Source: an uncultured Chloroflexota bacterium
GTDB lineage: Bacteria; Chloroflexota; UBA4733
Direction of reading: 5' to 3'
NCBI GenBank assembly: GCA_937967325.1
Contig: CALBSQ010000380.1
Span: forward strand, 1 to 13,033
DNA: 13,033 bases
Shown here: positions 1 to 6,700 of the stretch, one piece after another
How the letters are laid out: each line of letters begins with the position of its first letter
Numbering within the stretch: the stretch's first letter is position 1
Notes under the pieces: generated by a model
Databases searched by the model: none
What the model saw: the letters and a program-made list of their open reading frames with translations, nothing else
Told to the model about the DNA's origin: nothing
Made by a program: the position numbers and the translations under genes

Positions 1-10
1 GTCTTGAGCG

Positions 11-847
11 TCAGGGTCTCCATAGCGAATAGTCCGGTCGGACGGCACAGGGGAGCATCTTCTTCTGGTCGCGGTACTCGCTGAGGAATCGGCGCTCGGC
101 TTCCCGGTACATCGCCTTATCCCCGCTCTCCGGGACCGGGATGCCGCGCTGCTCGCACCAGGCTCTTGCCGCGTCGTCGTAGGCTTGGGAGGTGGAGGTC
201 TGCCCGCCCAGGTGATCGATCTCCGATCCTAAGACCGCCACGTGGTAGCCGGCTTCAATCGTCCGCAGTGACCAGATTTTGTCGTAGAAGTGGCAGAGGC
301 TGATGTCGCCGTCGATCTTCAGATGGGGGATCACGTCGCGTCGGAACAGCAGGAAGAGGCTGTCCAGGAGCACGGCCGGTCGCAGGTCGTCGATGCGCTC
401 GCCCACTTGTCGCTGACCTTTCTCCCCTCGGAAGCGCATCATCGTGCCCCCGCCCCTGCCGCCGGCCAGGTCGGCCTGATTAGAGCCGCCGAGGCCCACT
501 AAGCCAAGTTTGGGGTCGGATTGGAAGGCAAGCCGCAGCCGCTGGTCCCAGCCGTTCTCGTAGAACAGCACGTCGTTGTGGCACAGGCCGATCAGCTCAG
601 CGTCGGGATGGCGTTCGGAAAGCTGCTGCAAGGGATAGTAGAAGCCGAGATTGGTCTCGTTGCGATAGCCGGTCAAGGGGAAGATGTCGCCGGCGTAGTT
701 GCTGGTGCCGAAGGGGGGCTGGGAGCCGTTGTCGATCAGCACGAGCTGAAACTGGGTGCGGTCGTACACCGTCGTCTCGACGCTCTCGACGCACCGTTGG
801 GTGAGCTCCTCCTGTCCGACGACTGGGATTCCAAGGATAATCTTCAT
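11..847 (-). CDS. Family 2-like glycosyltransferase
   Basis: This gene encodes a predicted 278-residue GT-A fold glycosyltransferase, which would move a sugar from a nucleotide-sugar to an acceptor. The N-terminus reads KIILGIPVVGQEEL, then a strand-loop FQLVLIDNGS, as in the nucleotide-binding half of GT2 enzymes. The region where a DxD metal-binding motif is expected reads GLCHNDVLF (about residues 86-94), so the motif is atypical (HND). A later SLCHFYDKIWSLRTIEAGYHVAVLG segment resembles the acceptor half. I chose the ATG at 847 rather than the upstream in-frame start at 874, because it forms an ATGA overlap with the stop of the aminotransferase gene, which indicates translational coupling. 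There is no signal peptide or membrane segment. The acceptor and sugar are unknown. The fold is fairly certain; the substrate is not. Confidence 0.8.
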   Translation of the reverse strand: MKIILGIPVVGQEELTQRCVESVETTVYDRTQFQLVLIDNGSQPPFGTSNYAGDIFPLTGYRNETNLGFYYPLQQLSERHPDAELIGLCHNDVLFYENGWDQRLRLAFQSDPKLGLVGLGGSNQADLAGGRGGGTMMRFRGEKGQRQVGERIDDLRPAVLLDSLFLLFRRDVIPHLKIDGDISLCHFYDKIWSLRTIEAGYHVAVLGSEIDHLGGQTSTSQAYDDAARAWCEQRGIPVPESGDKAMYREAERRFLSEYRDQKKMLPCAVRPDYSLWRP

Positions 848-1980
848 ACTGCTTGTTTGGCGAACTCGTTGCACAAGTCAACAATGGTCTGTCGCTGCTC
901 CTGGGTGAGCGCCCAGTGGACGGGGATGGAGACCTGACGCTCGCAGAACGCGGTGACCCCCGGCAGCTCCGTCCGGGACTCTCGGAAGGCGGTGTGGGTG
1001 TCGTTGCGGGAGTGGACCTGGCTCACCATAACCCCGTGCTCGGCCATGAACCGCATGAAGGCGAGCCGCTGCTCCTGATCCGGCAGGAGGATGGTGTAGA
1101 GCCAGTAGGAGCCGGTGTAGGCATAGTCGCCGATCCGGGGATGGGTGTAGAACCGATCGTCGATGCGGGACTGGTAGGAGGCCGCGTTGGCGCGGTGTCT
1201 GGTCAGGGTGTCCTCCAGGTGCGGGAGTTGGTGGAGACCGATGGTCGCGGTCACGTCGTTCATGTGGAACTTGTAGCCGTACTCGGCGATGTCCTCCTCG
1301 ATGCGGCTGTCGGTCGTGCGGGGCGATTCCCGATCGATCCCGTACCAGCGCAAGAGCTTGCCTCGTCGGTAGCGCTCGGGGTCTTTGACGACCAGCGCCC
1401 CGCCGTCCACGGTCGTGAGTGTCTTGATGGCCTGGTAGGAGAACACGGTGAAATCCGCGATGGTCCCGATCTTTCTCCCCTTGTAGGTCGCGCCGAAGCT
1501 GTGCGCCGCGTCCTCGATCACCGGGATGCCGTGGCGCTCGCCGATGGCCATGAGCGCGTCCAGATCGCAGGGCGTGCCGCCCCAGTCCACGCAGACGATG
1601 GCTTTGGTCGTGGGGGTGATTTTTCTCTCGACATCCGTGGGGTCAATCAGTCCGGTGTCGGGGTTGATTTCCGCCCAGACGGGTCTGCCGCCGTTGGCGA
1701 GGATCGGCAGATTCGTGGCCGAGCAGGTCTGTGGCGTGCTAATGACGGTACTGCCGGGTCCAACGCCGGCCAGTCGGTACGCCAGGTGTAAGCCGGACGT
1801 CGCCGAGTTGAGCGTCAAGACGTAGGGATTACCGATGTAGTCTGCTACGGCATGCTCGAACTCCTCGACCTTCTTGCCCTGGCCGATGTAGCCGGAGTGT
1901 AAGACCTCCAGGAGTGGCTTGTCCACGTCGTGGGACATGAACACGCTAAAGAGCGGAATGGTTTTGCTGGGTTGCTGCAT
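844..1980 (-). CDS. DegT/DnrJ/EryC1/StrS-family PLP aminotransferase
   Basis: This 378-residue protein is a fold-type I PLP enzyme of the DegT/DnrJ/EryC1/StrS family, most members of which aminate keto-sugars on nucleotide-sugars. Family marks are visible in order: SGYIGQGKKVEEFEHAVADYIG near the N-terminus, LNSATSGLHLAYRLAGVGPGS (cofactor phosphate contacts), IPVIEDAAHSFGATYKG (the conserved Asp that contacts the PLP ring nitrogen), and FSYQAIKTLTTVDGGALV, whose lysine is the expected Schiff-base residue. FHMNDVTATIGLHQL is the typical C-terminal half motif. Length is normal for the family (about 370-400). The stop overlaps the start of the glycosyltransferase gene (ATGA), so the two are probably co-translated and act in one sugar pathway. 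A soluble cytoplasmic enzyme is expected. Such enzymes are unusual cargo next to capsid genes. Confidence 0.92.
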   Translation of the reverse strand: MQQPSKTIPLFSVFMSHDVDKPLLEVLHSGYIGQGKKVEEFEHAVADYIGNPYVLTLNSATSGLHLAYRLAGVGPGSTVISTPQTCSATNLPILANGGRPVWAEINPDTGLIDPTDVERKITPTTKAIVCVDWGGTPCDLDALMAIGERHGIPVIEDAAHSFGATYKGRKIGTIADFTVFSYQAIKTLTTVDGGALVVKDPERYRRGKLLRWYGIDRESPRTTDSRIEEDIAEYGYKFHMNDVTATIGLHQLPHLEDTLTRHRANAASYQSRIDDRFYTHPRIGDYAYTGSYWLYTILLPDQEQRLAFMRFMAEHGVMVSQVHSRNDTHTAFRESRTELPGVTAFCERQVSIPVHWALTQEQRQTIVDLCNEFAKQAV

Positions 1981-1986
1981 AGACGA

Positions 1987-2331
1987 CTAGGCGTCTTGGC
2001 CGTCTCCTTCCTCCGATGCTGTTTCGGCTGCCGGTGTTCCTGCTGACTCCTCCACTGGCTCGGTTTGCGTCACGATTGGTTCGCTCGCCGTCGGAATCGG
2101 CTCGGACACGCTGGCGATTGGCTCGGCGACAGTCGGTATCGGCTCACTCATCGTTGGCGTTGCCGCCGGCTGCTCGTCGGTGTGCGTCAGGATCGAGTAG
2201 CTGGATGAGATCTGGAAGGTCAGGATGTGGTGGTCCGGGACCATCCCGAAGCCGTCGCGGAAGCTGACCACGCAGCCATCGTCGAAACGGATGTCCTCGC
2301 GCTCAAGGGCGAGGTTTCTTACTCTGTACAT
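1987..2331 (-). CDS. Hypothetical protein with SEPIPT-type heptad repeat tail
   Basis: This is a 114-residue protein of unknown function. The start at 2331 is chosen over an upstream in-frame ATG at 2352 because AAAGGAGGG lies four bases before it. Residues 1-50 look like a small beta-rich domain (YRVRNLALEREDIRFDDGCV and onward). The remainder is a low-complexity tail of about five degenerate seven-residue units (SEPIPTV, AEPIASV, SEPIPTA, SEPIVTQ, TEPVEES) ending in an acidic segment EEGDGQDA. The protein starts about 30 bp inside the end of the preceding gene and is followed closely by the aminotransferase gene. The repeats could be a flexible linker or a virion surface spike tail, but nothing here proves that. 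Confidence 0.75.
   Translation of the reverse strand: MYRVRNLALEREDIRFDDGCVVSFRDGFGMVPDHHILTFQISSSYSILTHTDEQPAATPTMSEPIPTVAEPIASVSEPIPTASEPIVTQTEPVEESAGTPAAETASEEGDGQDA
2028..2160 (-). repeat. Degenerate heptapeptide-coding repeat
   Basis: Inside the 114-residue gene, about five tandem 21-bp units encode (S/A/T)EP(I/V)xxx. The units differ from each other at many third positions, so the repeat is old or under protein-level selection rather than freshly expanded. Confidence 0.6.
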
Positions 2332-2593
2332 AACTCCCTCCTTTCTGTTCATTCTGGTAGAGCTGGCGTTTGAGCGTGCGGAGGTTGTCGTAGAAGTGGC
2401 GGGCGGAGAGCTGCAAGCTGCCGAAGAAATACTGCTGCTTGAGCTGCTCGCAGACGGTCGGGTCGCCGAAGCGGAAGTAGGCGAAGTTGTCCTTCCAGGC
2501 GATGCCGTGCAAGCGGTGGTCTAGGGTAAGCAGGCAGGCCGCCTCCCCGAGGTCGCGGGTGAGATATTCATCATTGTGTTGCATCATCATCAT
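2303..2593 (-). CDS. Small conserved phage protein, DUF5659-like
   Basis: This 96-residue protein resembles DUF5659, a family of small phage proteins of unknown function. The recognisable pattern is an early DEYLTRDLGEAACLLTLDH segment, a middle FAYFRFGDPTVCEQLKQQYFFG segment and a C-terminal LSARHFYDNLRTLKRQLY. The start is uncertain: four ATG codons lie in a row (2593, 2590, 2587, 2584), and no strong ribosome binding site precedes them. The first codons overlap the end of the upstream Cys-containing gene by about 20 bp, consistent with translational coupling. The 3' end overlaps the next gene start by about 30 bp. The family assignment is from memory of the pattern, not from a search. Confidence 0.72.
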   Translation of the reverse strand: MMMMQHNDEYLTRDLGEAACLLTLDHRLHGIAWKDNFAYFRFGDPTVCEQLKQQYFFGSLQLSARHFYDNLRTLKRQLYQNEQKGGSYVQSKKPRP

Positions 2594-2756
2594 GGTGTGG
2601 TTGGAACAGGGTCGGGATCGTCCTCAGCAGGTTCATCAAGGCGTCGAGCCAGGAACCGCCGATCGCCTGACCCGCCTGTCGCAGGTCGTCCAGCGTGAGA
2701 TTGCGCTTGTCGCCGTGGGAATCTGCGGGAGCACCGCATCCACAGGTCAAGCACAT
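2571..2756 (-). CDS. Small Cys-rich phage protein (MCLTCGCG start)
   Basis: This is a 61-residue protein beginning MCLTCGCGAPADSHGDKRNL. Small proteins starting MCLxCGCGxPxDxHGDxRN and continuing ITxDDL recur in head or tail regions of phages; their function is not established. The three N-terminal cysteines and the nearby histidine suggest metal binding. The start is fixed by the characteristic N-terminus. The reading frame continues open far upstream, but that upstream part is the shadow of the overlapping gene. The ATG lies 10 bp inside the end of the upstream gene, so translation is probably coupled. The C-terminus is His/Asp-rich (QPHHDDDATQ). Confidence 0.78.
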   Translation of the reverse strand: MCLTCGCGAPADSHGDKRNLTLDDLRQAGQAIGGSWLDALMNLLRTIPTLFQPHHDDDATQ

Positions 2757-3043
2757 CGCTGCTTCCTCCCCTTCTTGCCCTTGAGCTCCTTCAGGATCTG
2801 CCGGAGCAGATCGAAGGTCTCTTGACTGGATGGCTGATTGATCACGATGGTCGGAGGAACGATGGGTTGCTGATGGGCCGCGCACAGCCAAGGACCGCCG
2901 ATGTGGTAGCAGACGCCGGCACAGGCGCAGCAGTGTCCCGACGGGAACGTGAGATATGATCCGGCGCCGCCCGTGGTGATCGTGTAGTTCGGGTAGGGAG
3001 TGTCGTTGATGCCGGTCTGGACAAAGCCGATGGTGTCGTTCAT
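2747..3043 (-). CDS. Hypothetical Cys/His-rich small protein
   Basis: This is a 98-residue unknown protein. The start at 3043 (MNDTIGFVQTG) is preferred over a GTG at 3145 because GAGGA sits eight bases upstream of it. The first 45 residues are polar and beta-like. They are followed by a compact cluster HCCACAGVCYHIGGPWLCAAH (about residues 46-66) with five cysteines and three histidines, which looks like a zinc-binding knuckle or a disulfide-rich element. The end is a likely coiled coil plus basic tail (ETFDLLRQILKELKGKKGRKQRCA). The stop overlaps the start of the next small Cys-containing gene, forming a tight cluster of metal-binding candidates after the capsid gene. Confidence 0.7.
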   Translation of the reverse strand: MNDTIGFVQTGINDTPYPNYTITTGGAGSYLTFPSGHCCACAGVCYHIGGPWLCAAHQQPIVPPTIVINQPSSQETFDLLRQILKELKGKKGRKQRCA

Positions 3044-3176
3044 AGGGCAAATCCTCATCATCTGATCGGTCAGACCCGAAAGCAGCCAATCTCCTGGAAG
3101 GTCTGTCTTCGGATCAAAAGAAACGGTCCTGTTGCCAGGTCTCACCGATCAGTGGGGATAGCATAGGCGGAGGATG

Positions 3177-3476
3177 TCAAGGGGTTGGTCCGTTGCCCCG
3201 CTCCCAGCTGCGCTTTTCGGTCTGCCAGGCCACGTGCCGGGCGAGGGCGTCGCGCTCCGGGACATCCATGCGCTGCAAGACACCGAACTGGAGCTTGCCG
3301 ATGCGCTCCTGGGATGATGGGTCCTGGGGTTCGAGCTGTCGGGCCTGGCCCAACGCCAGATACATCACGACGTTGACCGGCAGGAGGGAGGCGCGCTCGC
3401 GTTGCTCCGCCAGCTCCCGGCGCTGGTGGCCGGTCTGGTAGTCGAGGAAACTGTGGGCAGGTCGTTGTTCCTTCAT
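3177..3476 (-). CDS. Hypothetical protein downstream of capsid gene
   Basis: This 99-residue, charged, mainly helical protein is of unknown function. The translation (FLDYQTGHQRRELAEQRERA, then PVNVVMYLALGQARQLEP and QERIGKLQFGVLQRMDVPERDALARHVAWQTEKRSW) has the composition of a real protein, while the longer overlapping frame (3585-3142) is Pro/Arg/Gly-rich and looks like a shadow. No clear ribosome binding site precedes the ATG. A potential hairpin (GCGGGAG with CTCCTGC) lies about 10-30 bases before the start and might hide or expose it. The position just after the capsid gene fits a head-completion or connector protein, but there is no motif to support that. Confidence 0.62.
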   Translation of the reverse strand: MKEQRPAHSFLDYQTGHQRRELAEQRERASLLPVNVVMYLALGQARQLEPQDPSSQERIGKLQFGVLQRMDVPERDALARHVAWQTEKRSWERGNGPTP

Positions 3477-3672
3477 GCTGGGCGCAGGAGGCAGGCTCCC
3501 GCGCTAAAGAGAAATCACAAGCTGTCGCTTGCGCCCAACCAAGGAAAAGGTCTTTCCCCGAGTATATACCTTTTGTACCCCACAATCTAGAGCCAATTGT
3601 TGGAGGTACGAGTCACATCGCTCTATTAGGACGCTACCTGTTGAAGCCGTCCGCGCTTCCTGTACCATGATC
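3477..3672. other. Intergenic region after capsid gene
   Basis: This 196-bp gap follows the capsid stop. On the minus strand it contains a CAAGC-gaca-GCTTG hairpin followed by TGATTTCTCTTT (about 3538-3512), which could act as a weak terminator or attenuator, and an AT-rich GGTATATACT element further upstream. Neither is strong enough to call alone. Confidence 0.35.
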
Positions 3673-3727
3673 CTATGCGTAAGGATCGTTGACGTTCTTG
3701 ATCAGTCCACACCATGGTTCAGCTTTT
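3673..3727 (-). CDS. Capsid gene exon 6 (last exon)
   Basis: The exon completes the codon GT|A (Val), then encodes KAEPWCGLIKNVNDPYA and a TAG stop. Lys/Ala-rich ends followed by I.NV are usual at the C-terminus of this capsid family. Confidence 0.82.
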
Positions 3728-6700
3728 CAGTTTGTTACTTCTCGCGAAGGTCAGGGCATTTCTGCCTGACTCTGTATGTCGCCATACAGGTCGGAACATA
3801 TCTTCATCTCTTTCGAAATATCCAAGGTTCTGCTATAATTGCTTCATTCGATGGCACACTTCATCCTTTGTAAGACTTGCGGCACGAAGAAATACATCAA
3901 CCCCGCGGCTGGGTATATCTACTGCTCCCGGGCATGTCGGGAAAAAGACCCGGACTATGCCAGGAAGCTCCCGCAGCGCCAGCCACACCACCGTGTGACG
4001 CTGACCTGTGGCGAGTGCGGGGCGCGCTATTCGCGTCCCTACTCGATCGCTTACAAGCATGGTCTCCTCCGCAGCAAATACTGCTCCCTCACCTGCCAGC
4101 ATCGTTCGCTCACCCATCTGGTGGGGGCGAAGCATCCTGGCTGGACTGGCGGCTACCGTGGCTACTACGGGGCGAATTGGATCGCCCAGCGCAAGCTGGC
4201 CCGTCGTCGGGATGGAAACCGGTGCGTGCTGTGCAGCCGGACCAGGGCGCAGAATCGGGACCGCAATATGGAGGTCCACCATCTGATCCCGTTCCGGGCG
4301 CACGATTCGTATCTGGACGCGAACGTGATTGAGAATCTCGTCTGCCTCTGCATACGCTGCCATCGTCGGCAATTACGCGTGAACTTCGGATTTTTCAAAG
4401 AGCGATTCGCATGTGTTCTCTACGGGGTTGGAACGCAAGAATTGCGCTTCCAACTTCCCTCGGTATTATCTCCCCTGCTGCTCCTCGCAGCGTCCTGAGG
4501 AGACCTTCACCGATATAGCGAATAGTTTCATGTAGTCTCACGACCACAAGCCGCAAAAGACTTACGGCAAGAACCGTGTATTCTGAGATAAAGAACCTGA
4601 CAGAATCTGCGATTTTCAAGAGTGTTACGCTGGCAATGCCAGGAGCAAGGCATTTCTGCTTGCTTCTTATGGTTTCCCACAAGTTCGGACTATATCTTGC
4701 AGCCGTTCGCTGCCCCCGCGTGTTAGTCTCTACGGAGTCTCCCCGATGATGGGAAGTTCCCTCGGTATTACCATGTATCCGTTTCCAGATATGTAGGCTC
4801 CACCGATATAGCAGGGTTTTACTTGACCAAATACGTTTAGCCAATTCTGTACGTCCTATAGGCATAAGGTCAACCATTTCCAGCTCGGGGACTTGCAGGA
4901 GGTAGATGCTGCTTGAGGCAGCGCCTTCTGGTCCTGACGAGCCGGCTGTGTTGTACTGGTAAGGGGTTGCCGGATTGATAAAGAACGGTTTGTTATGCAC
5001 GCAGAGTGCAGGGAGATCATTTCTGTCTCCCTCTCCCCATCGCTGAGGAGAGCGGACTATATCTTCATCTCCGGGGACCGGAGAGCACGGCGTAGAGTCT
5101 CTACGGGGTCGGCGCATTGCTGCGGCCGACTTCCCTCGGTATTGTCTCCTCGCGGAGAGTTTCACCGATACAGCCATGTTGTTTGCGTCTCCATCGCTGG
5201 GGACGGGTGACTTCTTCTGCAAATCACCAACCACGGGCATGACCCCTGCTGGGGACTGGTAGTTGACGGCATGGATGCCGGCAGTCACCGTGGTCCCATT
5301 CTGCACCACCACACGGGTCTGCGGAGCCACGATCTGGTTGATCTGGTTCTGCATGCCGAAGGAGCAGAAAAAATGCGAGGGCTGCGCGCCCTGCAATCTG
5401 GTCAGCTTGACGATACGGTCAAGTTGCTTCACGGAGTTCCCGACACCGGTGAGCGCCCCGCCGGCCAAGTCGATGACATTGGTCGTGAGTTGCTTGTTGA
5501 GGCCGTCGAATCCGGTCGCGCCTTGCGAGTTGGCGATGGTGGAGTCACCGTTGAAGATGCACCACTCCTCCGCCTGAACCACCTCGCGGAGCTTGGCTTC
5601 CGCCTGCTCTGCTTCGATGTCCGTATAGGATCGTCCGCTTGCTCTAAGTTGTTGCTTGGTATATAATCAATGTATATATACCTGGGTTAGTCATTTCTGC
5701 TAACCTCTGCGATTTCTAATATATTCGCAGATCAGACTATATCTTTATCTTTCAATTCAATATGGAGATTACTTGTTCTTGTGGTTGTGGTGAGCGTATT
5801 CCTGCTATTACGAAACTGGGCACCCCAGCTCGCTATAAGCACGGGCATAACGCCAAGCCTGGCCACTATGATTTCCGGAACCCTGAGCGGGTTCGGAAGA
5901 TTCGTGAGGCGAAAACGGGCAAGCCGCGACCAGATATGGTCGGCAACCGGTTCCGCCAGGGGATTCCTCCGGTCAACCCGATCCCGAAAGGGATGCGTAT
6001 CGCTCCCCAGACCGAGTTCGGTAAAGGTCACGTCCCCTGGAATAAGGGGAAGCCGCACCTGGCCAGAGAGAACAATCCCAACTGGAAGGGTGGCGTAATC
6101 CCCGCCTCAAAGGTTCTGCGACACACCCATCGGTACCGCAACTGGAGGAACGCGGTCTACCAGCGGGACAACTGGACCTGCCAGTTCTGTGACCGCCGTG
6201 GCGTCCGCCTGGAGCCGCACCACCTCAAGATGTTCGCCCATTTCCCCGCGCTCCGGTACGACGTCGATAATGGCATCACCCTCTGTTATGAGTGTCACCA
6301 GCTCACCAAGTCCCCGGACTTCAACGAAGAGTTGAAGGCTTCGTAATCTATCTCCATACCAAATTTTCAAAGAACGTCTCGCGTGTAGTCGTTACGCACT
6401 CACCGCTAGAAGCGGGTTGGCTCGGTATTGTCCGAAGATCCTCCGGAGTTCCACCGATATAGCGAGATTTAGCGATGCCAGCAAGGTTCTAAGCTTCTTT
6501 AGCATCGGGCCAGTAATTGAGATACTGACGCCCAAATAGGCGTAGGCGGCCGTCTTCTGTCAAAGTTGTTGCGCTCTCTTGTCGAGAGGGCTAGGTCATT
6601 TCTGCCTAGCTCTGTACGTCGCCGTACAGTTCGGACTATAGTATCATCTTCAATTTAGTAGGAAAATCTGGGGCGAGGATCTCGTGCTCCCAGAATCGGA

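Larger units (their letters stand above)
3728..4563 (-). ncRNA. Group I intron 5 of the capsid gene (836 nt)
   Basis: P1: exon GCCGU with GCGGC (4554-4550). P10: 3' exon AAAAG with CUUUU (4559-4555). P2: TGTgGTC-GTGA-GACtACA. P3: ATTCGC with GCGAAT. P4: TATATCGGTGA with TAATACCGAGG. P7 is GAAC with GTTC in GAAGATATGTTCC, a compensated change from GACT/AGTC in the sister introns. P8: CTCTTT...ATCC with GGAT...AAAGAG, whose loop holds a plus-strand HNH gene. P9: CTGTATG-GCGA-CATACAG. P9.1 lies at 3770-3750 with loop CAGAAATGC, then CTTC-GCGA-GAAG and the tail TAACAAACTG. The junction gives LAV-KAEPW. Confidence 0.86.

Noticed and set aside
3142..3585. Minus-strand 147-codon frame overlapping the 99-residue gene.
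   Set aside because: It is Pro/Arg/Gly-rich with no family pattern and looks like a shadow of the 3476-3177 gene.
4395..5582. A single 395-residue protein encoded by the long minus-strand frame.
   Set aside because: It contains exons 3, 4 and 5 of the capsid gene, but two in-frame segments inside it fold as complete group I introns and their translations are not protein-like.
6591..6609. The conserved CAGAAATG was first taken as the 3' splice site of the introns.
   Set aside because: Splicing there puts an in-frame TGA in exon 2 and gives non-family residues elsewhere. The hairpin is internal (P9.1), and the true sites lie further on, supported by P10 and by frame.
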